Of a stretch of 64,000 nt of DNA, positions 18,998-25,924 are shown piece after piece. Made by a program: the position numbers and the translations under genes. The stretch is from Bradyrhizobium ottawaense (lineage in GTDB: Bacteria > Pseudomonadota > Alphaproteobacteria > Rhizobiales > Xanthobacteraceae): positions 1,402,001-1,466,000 of the forward strand of contig NZ_CP029425.2 of assembly GCF_002278135.3 (NCBI RefSeq). The letters run 5' to 3'. The notes below the pieces were generated by a model, which did not search any database, was not told the DNA's origin, and saw only the letters and a program-made list of their open reading frames with translations. The stretch's first letter is position 1. Each line of letters begins with the position of its first letter.

Positions 18998-19963
18998 CTA
19001 CTTCGCCGTCTCCACCCCGGCGTCCTTGATCACCTTCGCCCACTTCCTAGTCTCGTCCGCGATGAATGACCGAAAGTGCTCCGGCTCGTCGCCGACCAGC
19101 GTCGCGCCTTGCGCGGCGAGCTTCTCCTTCACCGCGGGATCGGCCATCGCCTTCGTCGCCAGGGCGTGCAGCGCCGTGACAATCTCCTTCGGCGTGCCCT
19201 TGGGCGCCACCATGCCGTACCAGTTCTCGACGCGCAGATCGGGAAAACCCGCTTCCGAAAGAGTCGGCACGTCAGGTGCGGTCGGGGCGCGCTCTGCCGA
19301 GCCCATCGCGATCGGCCGCAGCGCGCCGGCCTTGACCTGCGGCAGCAGCACGGGGAGATCGAGAAACGTCATCTGCACCTGCTGGCCCAAGAGATCGTTC
19401 ACCGCGGGGGCTGCGCCGCGATAGGGCACGTGGACGATGTCGATCTTCCCCGTCAGCTTGAACAGCTCGCCGGCGAGATGTGGCAGGCTGCCGGGGCCGG
19501 ACGAGGCGAAGTTGAGCTTTCCCGGCTGCGCCTTGGCCAGAGCGATCAATTCGCCCATGTCCTTGGCGGGCACGTTGGTGGCGACCACGAGCATCTCCGG
19601 CACCGTCGCAACCAGCGTCACCGGTGTGAGGTCGCTCAAGGTGTCGTAGGCGACTTTCTCCATGCTCGGGCTGATCGCGAGCGCGCCGGCTGAGGAGATC
19701 GCTATGGTGTAGCCGTCGGGGGCGGCCTTGGAGACCGCATCGGTGCCGAGCACGCCGCCCTGGCCGCCGCGATTGTCGATCAGCACCGGCTGCCCTGACA
19801 GCTCCGACATGCGCTGGCCGATGACCCGCGCGATGATGTCGTTGGGCCCGCCGGCCGGAAACGGCACGATCAGCTTGATCGGCTTGGCCGGGAAATTCTG
19901 AGCGGACGCCACTGATGGCAGCAGCAGCAATAATCCAAGAAGAAGCCTGCGTGAGATGGTCAT
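18998..19963 (-). CDS. Bug/TctC-type periplasmic solute-binding protein
   Basis: This 321-residue exported protein has a signal peptide MTISRRLLLGLLLLLPSVASAQ. The family pattern follows: NFPAKPIKLIVPFPAGGPNDIIARV after cleavage, then GQPVLIDNRGGQGGVLGTDAVSKAAPDGYTI (key residues NRGGQGG), and a C-terminal YGMVAPKGTPKEIV. Bug proteins bind carboxylates such as tricarboxylates, glutamate, nicotinate or phthalate. Some serve TctAB transporters and many are orphans. No tctAB genes lie nearby, so this is an orphan receptor of unknown ligand. Confidence 0.93.
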   Translation of the reverse strand: MTISRRLLLGLLLLLPSVASAQNFPAKPIKLIVPFPAGGPNDIIARVIGQRMSELSGQPVLIDNRGGQGGVLGTDAVSKAAPDGYTIAISSAGALAISPSMEKVAYDTLSDLTPVTLVATVPEMLVVATNVPAKDMGELIALAKAQPGKLNFASSGPGSLPHLAGELFKLTGKIDIVHVPYRGAAPAVNDLLGQQVQMTFLDLPVLLPQVKAGALRPIAMGSAERAPTAPDVPTLSEAGFPDLRVENWYGMVAPKGTPKEIVTALHALATKAMADPAVKEKLAAQGATLVGDEPEHFRSFIADETRKWAKVIKDAGVETAK

Positions 19964-19982
19964 GCAAGCCTCCGCTCGCGTG

Positions 19983-20765
19983 TTATTGGTTGAGCAGCTT
20001 CAGTGCTTCTTCGTGAACCCTGGCATCCCCGGCCGCGACGATGCGGCCGCCGCCCTGGGCCGGCTTGCCTTCCCAGGTGGTGACGACGCCGCCGGCGCCG
20101 GTCACGATCGGGATCAGCGCGGCGATGTCGTAAGGCTTCAGCTCGGTCTCGACCACGAGATCGACGTGGCCGGCCGCCAGCATGCAATAGGAGTAGCAGT
20201 CGCCGCCATAACGCGACAGACGCGCGCCCTTCTCGATGCGGCTGAAAATGGCGCGGTCGCGCTCGTTCATCAGGAGCGGGCTGGTGGTGTAGGTCGTGGC
20301 TTCCGAAAGCGAGGCGCAGCGGCGAACCTGGAGCCGGCGCTCGCCGGACGGGCCCTTGTAGTTGGCCGAACCGTTGTCGCCGGAGAAGCGCTCGCCGATG
20401 AAGGGCTGGTGCATCATGCCGTAGACCGGCGCGCCCTTGTGCAGCAGTGCGATCAGCGTCCCCCAGATCGGAAAGCCGCCGATGAAGGATTTGGTGCCGT
20501 CGATGGGGTCGAGCACCCAGACATAGTCGGCCTCCTCGCGCTCATTGCCGAATTCCTCGCCGACGATGCCGTGCTGAGGGAAGTTGGCCTTGATCAGCCG
20601 CCGCATCACCGCCTCCGCGGCGCGGTCGGCCTCCGTGACGGGGTCGAAATCCTTGGTCTTGCTCTTGTCGTCGATCGACAGCGAGGTGCGGAAGAACGGC
20701 AGGATGGTTTCGCCGGAGGCGGTGGCGAGCCGTCCGATGAAGGCGGAAAAGTCGATCACCGTCAC
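19983..20765 (-). CDS. hisN: Inositol monophosphatase family phosphatase, HisN-type histidinol-phosphatase
   Basis: This 260-residue cytoplasmic enzyme belongs to the IMPase/SuhB superfamily. Metal-binding motifs are present: DFDPVTEADRAAEAVMRRL near residue 46, GIVGEEFGNE with the family's metal-site glutamates, WVLDPIDGTKSFIGGFPIWG near 88, and CYSYCMLAAGHVDLVVE near 195, the last aspartate-containing motif. The GGFPIWGTLIALL wording is closest to HisN, which dephosphorylates histidinol phosphate in histidine synthesis, but SuhB-like activity is not excluded. The GTG at 20765 gives a protein starting VTVIDFSAFIGRL, matching the family's length; longer starts add 50 unrelated residues. A suhB/MmgR-like sRNA lies just upstream and points away. 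Confidence 0.85.
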   Translation of the reverse strand: MTVIDFSAFIGRLATASGETILPFFRTSLSIDDKSKTKDFDPVTEADRAAEAVMRRLIKANFPQHGIVGEEFGNEREEADYVWVLDPIDGTKSFIGGFPIWGTLIALLHKGAPVYGMMHQPFIGERFSGDNGSANYKGPSGERRLQVRRCASLSEATTYTTSPLLMNERDRAIFSRIEKGARLSRYGGDCYSYCMLAAGHVDLVVETELKPYDIAALIPIVTGAGGVVTTWEGKPAQGGGRIVAAGDARVHEEALKLLNQ

Positions 20766-21069
20766 AGGCCGAATCCTCAAAGCGAAGGTTGGAGGGAGCT
20801 CCCTCTTGCCTAGCTCAATTCGCCTCCCGCGTGCAGCGCTGTCTTGATCTTGCACCCTGGTATTTTGGATGCCGAAGGCCGCTGCCCCATCCAAGTCATC
20901 TGCTGGCCAAATATCGATCACAGAGTTGAAAACTTAGTTCCGAATATGCCTTGTTCGTATGCAAATGGCTATCAACCCATTGAAATTCCTTATCAAAGAA
21001 ACTGAATCTGGGTTTCCATAGAAGCAATTGAGCCATGTGCGTATTGCATGGGAAATGGCTCAAAAGCCC

Positions 21070-21098
21070 TTGCACTTTGTGCGGCGCGGTCGCATATT
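21070..21098 (+). promoter_or_regulatory. Sigma-70-type promoter of the sRNA
   Basis: TTGCAC (-35, 21070-21075), a 17-bp spacer, and CATATT (-10, 21093-21098) fit the alphaproteobacterial consensus (CTTGAC-N17-CTATAT). Transcription would begin at about 21105-21106. Confidence 0.65.
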
Positions 21099-21105
21099 GT
21101 TGCGG

Positions 21106-21195
21106 TGCGGTAGCGCTTGGCGTTACCGCTGCCCTCCTTGGGCGTTTCCTCCCTAGACTTGGGCCGCTTGCGTCATTCGCGAGCGGCCCTTTTTT
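21106..21195 (+). ncRNA. suhB/MmgR (alpha-r8)-like small RNA with terminator
   Basis: The predicted ~90-nt transcript has three parts. First is a hairpin GCGGTAGCGC / GCGTTACCGC (21107-21129). Then comes an unpaired middle with two CCTCC-type anti-ribosome-site motifs (CCCTCCTTGGGCG and TTTCCTCCCTAGACTT). Last is a 12-bp terminator stem GGGCCGCTTGCG / CGCGAGCGGCCC with one G-U pair and a six-T tail at 21190-21195. This layout, the CUCCUUGGGCGUUUCCUCCC-like core and its place beside an inositol-monophosphatase gene match the suhB RNA motif. That motif was later studied as MmgR in Sinorhizobium, where it binds Hfq and affects polyhydroxybutyrate storage. The match is from memory of the family. 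Confidence 0.8.
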
Positions 21196-21297
21196 CTTTG
21201 GGCCTGTCGTTTTCGTTTCAAGGTGCGCAGCGAAAGCGGAGCGAAGACGCGTTCGCCCGATCACAGACAATACGATTTGACGAAGAAAAGCCGGCGC

Positions 21298-22188
21298 CTA
21301 TTCTGCCGCGGCCTGGAACGGGCCGAGATCGCCGAACGGAATCGTGGTCGCCAGCACGTCGGCGAGAACGCCGAAGTCGGACGCCACTTGCGCAAAGCGT
21401 GCACTCCGCTCGCGCCGCCGCTCGTCCATGTAGATCGCGCGGTTGAGCTCGAGCTGCACCGCGTGCAGGCCGCTCGCGGGATTGCCGTAATGCTCGGTGA
21501 TGAAGCCGCCGGCATAGGGCTTGTTGCGGCCGATCGAATAGCCGAGCCCGGTCATGGTCTCCTCGACCCGGTCGGGCAGAAGCGGGGTGCAGCTTGTGCC
21601 GTAGCGGTCGCCGATCACGACGTCGGGCCGGCGCGGCTCGTCCCTGCTGACGCCGACCGAGGGCATCGAATGGCAGTCGACCAGCACCACGGTGCCGAAC
21701 ATCTGGTGCACCTTGTTGATCAGCCGGCGCAGCGCGCGGTGGTAGGGCTTGTATAGCGTCTCGATCCGCCCCAGCGCATCGTCGACCAGGATGCGGTCGC
21801 GATAGATCTCCTGGCCGTCGCCGACCACGCGCGGAATGGTGCCGAGGCCGCCGGCGACCCGCATCGAGCGGGTATTGGCAAAGCTCGGCAGCCGTCCGCT
21901 GAACATGCGGGGATCGAGCTCATAGGGCTCGCGGTTGACGTCGACATAGGAGCGGGGAAAGTTGACCCGCACGGTCGGAAAGCCGCGCTCGCTCAAGTGG
22001 CCGATCAGCTCGTCCATGAAGGAATCTTCGGACCGCCGCAGCGTCGGCAGGTCGATCCTGGACGCCGCGAGGAATTCGTCCGGATAGGTCGAGCCGGAAT
22101 GGGGCGAGTTGAAGATGACAGGCGCGCGCCATTGCGCGGGCTCAACGATCTCGAAGGCTGGCGACACCTCGCCGTCAAACCGGGTCAT
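21298..22188 (-). CDS. N-formylglutamate amidohydrolase family protein
   Basis: This 296-residue cytoplasmic zinc hydrolase is HutG-like (FGase family). It carries the family signatures VIFNSPHSGSTYPDEF near residue 25 (metal-binding His), EDSFMDELIG, RVNFPRSYVDVNREPYELD near 75, LVDCHSMPS near 170, and GDRYGTSC. HutG removes formate from N-formyl-glutamate in histidine breakdown, but many alphaproteobacteria carry this paralogue outside hut operons, next to cpdR as here. In that setting the substrate is uncertain. The ATG at 22188 gives MTRFDGEVSPAFEIVEP. There is no hut gene nearby. Confidence 0.88.
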   Translation of the reverse strand: MTRFDGEVSPAFEIVEPAQWRAPVIFNSPHSGSTYPDEFLAASRIDLPTLRRSEDSFMDELIGHLSERGFPTVRVNFPRSYVDVNREPYELDPRMFSGRLPSFANTRSMRVAGGLGTIPRVVGDGQEIYRDRILVDDALGRIETLYKPYHRALRRLINKVHQMFGTVVLVDCHSMPSVGVSRDEPRRPDVVIGDRYGTSCTPLLPDRVEETMTGLGYSIGRNKPYAGGFITEHYGNPASGLHAVQLELNRAIYMDERRRERSARFAQVASDFGVLADVLATTIPFGDLGPFQAAAE

Positions 22189-22514
22189 CTTCTCAGGCTT
22201 CGTCCCTTAGCGGCAGGATCCGGGCCTCGGATCGAATTGATTCGGCCGATCGATGCGGCTCTTATGTGTCGTCATTGTCCGGAATCGCAACCATTCTGCC
22301 AAGCGAAAAGATGTGATTGGCGCTGGAACATGTCTTAACCGTGTGGGCAGGGAAGCGGGGATGCGCCGGCGGCTCGATTGATTCGAGCGGCATTCCGGTT
22401 CACAAGGAGCCGGCAGTGCAGCCGGCTTGGGGTTAAGATTTTCACCCCAAATTTACCCTCTGTCCGGCTTAGTAAGCTCTGCTGATATCCTCTGGGGATT
22501 CGACGTTTCCTGCC
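22189..22514. other. Divergent spacer between hutG-like gene and cpdR
   Basis: This 326-base region holds the promoters for both neighbours. A short inverted repeat AGCCGGC-AGTGCA-GCCGGCT lies at about 22410-22429 with no T-tail, so it is not a typical terminator. I looked for a CtrA box (TTAA-N7-TTAA) ahead of cpdR and did not find a full one. No coding signal is seen. Confidence 0.45.
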
Positions 22515-22874
22515 ATGCCAAAAATCCTGCTCGCCGAAGACGACAACGACATGCGCCGTTTCCTGGTCAAGGCGCTGGAAAACGCCGGTTTTCAGGTCTC
22601 GTCCCATGACAACGGCATGGCCGCCTATCAGCGGTTGCGGGAAGAGCCGTTCGAGATGCTGCTCACCGACATCGTGATGCCGGAGATGGACGGCATCGAG
22701 CTCGCCCGCCGGGCCTCGGAACTCGACCCCGACATCAAGATCATGTTCATCACCGGCTTCGCTGCGGTCGCCCTGAACTCGGATTCGGACGCCCCCAAGA
22801 ACGCCAAGGTGCTGTCCAAGCCCGTGCATCTGCGCGAATTGGTCAGCGAAGTGAACAAGATGCTGGCGGCCTAA
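22515..22874 (+). CDS. cpdR: Single-domain response regulator CpdR
   Basis: This 119-residue receiver-only protein (MPKILLAEDDNDMRRFL) has the phospho-acceptor Asp52 in MLLTDIVMPEMDGIEL, the acidic pocket EDD near 8-10 and the conserved lysine in VLSKPVH. In Caulobacter and Sinorhizobium, unphosphorylated CpdR brings ClpXP to the cell pole and helps degrade CtrA and other cell-cycle factors; phosphorylation by the CckA-ChpT relay turns it off. Length, sequence and the conserved neighbourhood (hutG-like upstream, tRNA-Val downstream) support the name. There is no output domain, as expected. Confidence 0.92.
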   Translation: MPKILLAEDDNDMRRFLVKALENAGFQVSSHDNGMAAYQRLREEPFEMLLTDIVMPEMDGIELARRASELDPDIKIMFITGFAAVALNSDSDAPKNAKVLSKPVHLRELVSEVNKMLAA

Positions 22875-22949
22875 ATCGGCCCCGTTCCGTCCTTGCACAG
22901 GGTCCCCTCGTCCGTTATAGGGACCCCACCCGATGCAAGTGGACTTTTA

Positions 22950-23024
22950 GGGCACGTAGCTCAGCGGGAGAGCACTACCTTGACATGGTAGGGGTCACAG
23001 GTTCGATCCCTGTCGTGCCCACCA
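22950..23024 (+). tRNA. tRNA-Val (anticodon GAC)
   Basis: 75 bases fold as a standard cloverleaf. The acceptor arms GGGCACG / CGTGCCC, D-arm GCTC...GAGC, anticodon stem CTACC / GGTAG with loop TTGACAT (anticodon GAC), and T-arm with GGTTCGATCC are all present. The 3' CCA is encoded. It follows cpdR by 75 bases. Confidence 0.97.
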
Positions 23025-23027
23025 TCC

Positions 23028-23257
23028 TTCGATCGCGATAGCGAGAGAAGGATGCCGCGCCGAAGCCCAAAGGGCGCAGGCGGGCTGCCGCCGCGAGCTT
23101 CGGCTCGGCAAGCCACGATCTCCGTGCGAAGCGTGTCCGGCGTAGCTCGAAGAGCGGAGACGGACTGGCGCGTCTTGCTCGGTTTCCCTGGACAGCCCGT
23201 AGCCGGGATGGAGCGAAGCGCAATCAGGGATGCCCCTCCAGAGGCCCATCCCGGCCA
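23028..23257. repeat. Repeat-rich spacer after tRNA-Val
   Basis: A hairpin ATCCTTC...GAAGGAT (about 23023-23054) directly follows the tRNA and could end its transcript. Further on are GCGAGCTTCGGCTCGGC and the piece TAGCCGGGATGGAGCGAAGC, a fragment of a repeat common in Bradyrhizobium spacers. No gene is apparent. Confidence 0.5.
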
Positions 23258-23785
23258 TCACTTCAGTTCCGTGTTCGCCACCGGCAGGATGGAGGCGACG
23301 TGCCAGCCGGTCGCATCCTGAACGTAGGTCTGGCTGATCAGAAACGTATTTTGTTGCGACGGCTTGCCCGGAAGGCCGCGTGTGAAAACGATGGGAACGA
23401 GGATCTGCATCACCTCGTTCGAGATCACCGCAACGTGGAATTCCGACATGTTGGGCTCGAGGTGCCAGGTGCCCTCGTAATACGCCTTGAATTGGGTGGC
23501 GACCGCATCGCGGCCTCTCGTCTCGATGCCCCTCGCAAACAACAGTGTGCCGGGCGAATTCCAGAGCATCATCTTCACATCGTCCGCATCATGCGCATTC
23601 TGCGCGGCGATGAATTTTTCGAAGATGTTTCTTGCCTCCGCGTCATTTGCGGCAGCTTGCGCGCCTCCTGCTGGCCAGAACGCTGCGGCGAGGAGCAGCG
23701 CTGCGGTCGCTGCCGCAGCACGACGACGACATCGCGCAAAGGGCCGCGGCCTGATGGAGCCTCGAGACATCTCGGAAGGGGGCAT
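23258..23785 (-). CDS. Exported NTF2-like (SnoaL/DUF4440-type) protein
   Basis: This is a 175-residue protein of the nuclear-transport-factor-2-like fold. After a basic leader (MPPSEMSRG...RCRRRAAA) there is a hydrophobic signal segment ATAALLLAAAFWPAGGAQA. The domain has the helix NIFEKFIAAQNAHDADDVKMML, then strands typical of the cone fold (GTLLFARGIETRGRDAVATQF, SEFHVAVISNEVMQILVPIVF, TFLISQTYVQDATGWHVASI; key pattern only). Members bind small ligands or act as isomerases; no function can be assigned. The start at 23785 has a GAGAGGTGACC ribosome site; an ATG at 23824 is an alternative. The gene stands alone. Confidence 0.75.
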   Translation of the reverse strand: MPPSEMSRGSIRPRPFARCRRRAAAATAALLLAAAFWPAGGAQAAANDAEARNIFEKFIAAQNAHDADDVKMMLWNSPGTLLFARGIETRGRDAVATQFKAYYEGTWHLEPNMSEFHVAVISNEVMQILVPIVFTRGLPGKPSQQNTFLISQTYVQDATGWHVASILPVANTELK

Positions 23786-23984
23786 GGTCACCTCTCGTTT
23801 GAATGTTGGTCGTAATATCATCAATCGCCTCGCCGGCCTTTCAGGATCGCGCGATCCGCGGTCGCCGCTGCATCACGTCTTCGTTGCCCACGCCTTGGTG
23901 GATTGCCGCAGGGATTTAGCCTGCCCTCGCGCGGTCGGGGGCTGCCCCCTGGAACAGGCCGGTGCTGCCGCGCATTGATCGGCC

Positions 23985-24211
23985 ATGTCCAAGACCCCCG
24001 GAAAAAGGTTTGCGTCGGCGACCACGTCAGCTGGAATTCCGAGGCCGGCCGGGTGCGCGGCCATATCCTGCGCGTGCACACCGCCGACGTCGATTACAAG
24101 GGCTACGTCCATCACGCTACGCCCGACGATCCGCAGTACGAGATCAGGAGCGACAAGACCGATCACGTCGCCCTGCACAAGGGCCGCGCATTGCGGTCGT
24201 TGAAAAGCTGA
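23985..24211 (+). CDS. DUF2945 (Tudor-like) small protein, probable one-base frameshift near the 5' end
   Basis: The frame ending at 24211 gives KKVCVGDHVSWNSEAGRV, then HATPDDPQYEIRSDKTDH and ALHKGRALRSLKS. This is the conserved DUF2945 family (hypervirulence-associated Tudor-like domain, ~70 residues, function unknown). The natural start ATG at 23985 reads MSKTPGKRF, out of frame with it. Adding one A to the five-A run at about 24001-24005 would give MSKTPGKKVCVGDH and restore the usual start. The gene may thus be broken by a homopolymer deletion, carry a sequencing error, or start at the in-frame TTG at 23975. It lies 32 bases before the DUF488 gene and may be co-transcribed with it. Confidence 0.6.
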
Positions 24212-24243
24212 CGGCCCGCGAGCCGGGCGGTCGAGGTGTCACC

Positions 24244-24792
24244 ATGGCTCATCCGTTCTTCACCATCGGCCACGCCACACGATCGATCGAGGAATTCGTC
24301 GAATTGTTGCAGGGCAGCGCGGTCACCTTCGTGGCTGACGTTCGGACCGTGCCCCGCTCCCGTACCAACCCGCAGTACAATCGCGAGACCCTGCCGCAAT
24401 CGCTCGCGGCTGCTTCGATCGGCTACGAGCACATTGCCTCGCTCGGCGGCCTGCGCAGCCGCAAGCGCGAGGTGCCGCGCGAGACCAACGCCTTCTGGCA
24501 GAACGTCAGCTTTCACAATTACGCCGACCACGCGATGGGCGCGGCCTTTCACGAAGGGCTCGCACATTTGCGCGCCGTCGGGCAGGTGCAGCGCTGCGCC
24601 ATCATGTGCGCGGAAACATTGTGGTGGCGATGTCACCGTCGGATCATCACCGATTACTTGCTCGCGGCGGGCGAGACGGTGTTCCACATTCTGGGGCCGG
24701 GGCAGGTCAAAGAGGCCGAGATGAATCCGGCTGCGCGGGGCGTTCCCGAAGAGCGTCTGGTCTACCCGGCGGAAAATCAGCCAATCGCGTAA
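24244..24792 (+). CDS. DUF488 family protein
   Basis: This 182-residue cytoplasmic protein opens with the family signature PFFTIGHATRSIEEFVELL, followed by VADVRTVPRSRTNPQYN. A conserved central part contains HIASLGGLR, FHNYADHAM and the cysteine motif CAIMCAETLWWRCHRRI. DUF488 proteins are widespread, often sit near DNA-repair or stress genes, and have no settled biochemical role; the Cys/His-rich motif suggests a metal or nucleic-acid site (inference). The start at 24244 follows a GGCGGTCGAGG-like ribosome site. Confidence 0.9.
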   Translation: MAHPFFTIGHATRSIEEFVELLQGSAVTFVADVRTVPRSRTNPQYNRETLPQSLAAASIGYEHIASLGGLRSRKREVPRETNAFWQNVSFHNYADHAMGAAFHEGLAHLRAVGQVQRCAIMCAETLWWRCHRRIITDYLLAAGETVFHILGPGQVKEAEMNPAARGVPEERLVYPAENQPIA

Positions 24793-24820
24793 ATCCCCGG
24801 CGTGGAGCTAGCCAACGCCG

Positions 24821-25288
24821 TCAATCGGGCTGGCTCGCCGGTTGGAGCAGCACATCCTTCAACCCGGCCGGATAAAGGCTCGGTCCGCCGTCCACGTCGA
24901 GGTCGGCAAGGTCGAACCAGCGCGCGACGATCTGCTCTCCATTGTCCTCGAGGAAGTCGAGGCGATCCCGGTCGGCGAAGGCGCCGTCGGGAAACTCCAC
25001 CTCGCAGATGAACATCACCTCGTGCCCGGTTGCGTCCTCGTGCATGAAAATGTTCTCCAGCACCAACGGCTCGCTTGTGATGGTGACGTCGATGCCGAGC
25101 TCCTCGTTGAACTCGCGCATCAGCGCAGTGCGCCAGCTTTCGCCGAATTCGATCTCGCCGCCGAGCGGCCGAACACCCTTGATCCGCCCGGCATCGTCGC
25201 GAATTTCGGCCGCCAGCAGGCGCCCGTCCCGCCAGTGCAGGCCGATCGCGACGACGCGGATGTGGGGATGCGGGCGCCAAATGGTCAT
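24821..25288 (-). CDS. Nudix hydrolase
   Basis: This 155-residue enzyme has a complete Nudix box at residues ~44-66 (GEIEFGESWRTALMREF followed by NEELGI), containing the metal-binding REFNEE glutamates. It cleaves a nucleoside diphosphate linked to another group, with the substrate not predictable. N-terminal strands HIRVVAIGLHWRDGRLLAAE and a C-terminal helix with YPAGLKDVLL are typical of the family. Members of this subgroup are often annotated as house-cleaning pyrophosphatases. It converges with the DUF488 gene. Confidence 0.9.
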   Translation of the reverse strand: MTIWRPHPHIRVVAIGLHWRDGRLLAAEIRDDAGRIKGVRPLGGEIEFGESWRTALMREFNEELGIDVTITSEPLVLENIFMHEDATGHEVMFICEVEFPDGAFADRDRLDFLEDNGEQIVARWFDLADLDVDGGPSLYPAGLKDVLLQPASQPD

Positions 25289-25493
25289 AGCGGATCGTTA
25301 TCGCGCGCGCCGCCGTGGTGCAATGCGTGGGGCGAGCTCCGTCGGGCCGGATGAGGCTTCGCAGCCTTGATCCATGACTCGCCGCCTGCCATTGTCCGGT
25401 TATCCACCACGGCAACGAGCCGGTGCGATCGAGTTATGGCGTGCGGCGAAATGCGTCGCTTCGCCGGATGTGAAGCAAAGGCAGGCTATTGAG

Positions 25494-25916
25494 ATGAGCA
25501 GCGTGAACAAGCCCGGCGGCAACTATTTGCCGGTGATCATCCATGGTGGACTTGCCTATGTCAGTGGCCAGCTGCCGCGTCGCGGCGAAGACCTGCTGTA
25601 TGTGGGCAAGGTGGGAGCAGGCGTCGATATCGCGGCCGCACAAGAAGCTGCCGCCCTTTGCGCTGATCTCTGCATTTCCGCCATCAATCACGCCACAGGC
25701 GGAGAGGACCGGATCGTCCAGGTCCTGCAGCTCGTTGGATACGTCGCTTCGGCACCTGGATTTACCCAGCAGTCGCAAGTCATGAACGGTGCCTCCGATC
25801 GGCTGATCGAACGCCTCGGCCAGCGCGGTCGTCATACGCGGACGTCCGTCGGTGTCGCCGAGTTGCCGCGAGGGGCGCCGGTCGAGCTGAACATGATTGC
25901 CGCTGTTCGGTCATAG
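25494..25916 (+). CDS. RidA/YjgF-YER057c-UK114 family protein
   Basis: This 140-residue protein has the RidA fold pattern: PGGNYLPVIIHGGLAYVSGQLPR, then VGAGVDIAAAQEAAALCADLC, a central VLQLVGYVASAPGF, and the C-terminal RTSVGVAELPRGAPVELNMIAAV. The arginine of the TRTSVGVAELPRG motif and the terminal glutamate are those RidA uses to bind 2-iminoacids. It probably removes reactive imine/enamine by-products of PLP enzymes or acts on a related compound. The ATG at 25494 is preferred because the 40 residues upstream in frame show no family similarity. It converges with the racemase-like gene, 8 bases apart. Confidence 0.9.
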   Translation: MSSVNKPGGNYLPVIIHGGLAYVSGQLPRRGEDLLYVGKVGAGVDIAAAQEAAALCADLCISAINHATGGEDRIVQVLQLVGYVASAPGFTQQSQVMNGASDRLIERLGQRGRHTRTSVGVAELPRGAPVELNMIAAVRS

Positions 25917-25924
25917 CAAGCAGC

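Larger units (their letters stand above)
20766..21297. other. Intergenic region carrying an sRNA gene
   Basis: The region of 530 bases is AT-richer than average from 20930 to 21030. It contains the leftward hisN promoter, the sRNA at 21106-21195 with its own promoter and terminator, and about 100 bases after the terminator with no feature I can name. A short open frame at 21035-21280 runs through the sRNA and terminator and is not a gene. Confidence 0.7.

Noticed and set aside
21035..21280. An 81-codon frame across the sRNA region
   Set aside because: It runs through a promoter, an RNA hairpin and a Rho-independent terminator, so the RNA explanation is better.
22433..22480. A CtrA binding box ahead of cpdR
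   Set aside because: Only one TTAA half-site is present; the second half at the right spacing is missing.
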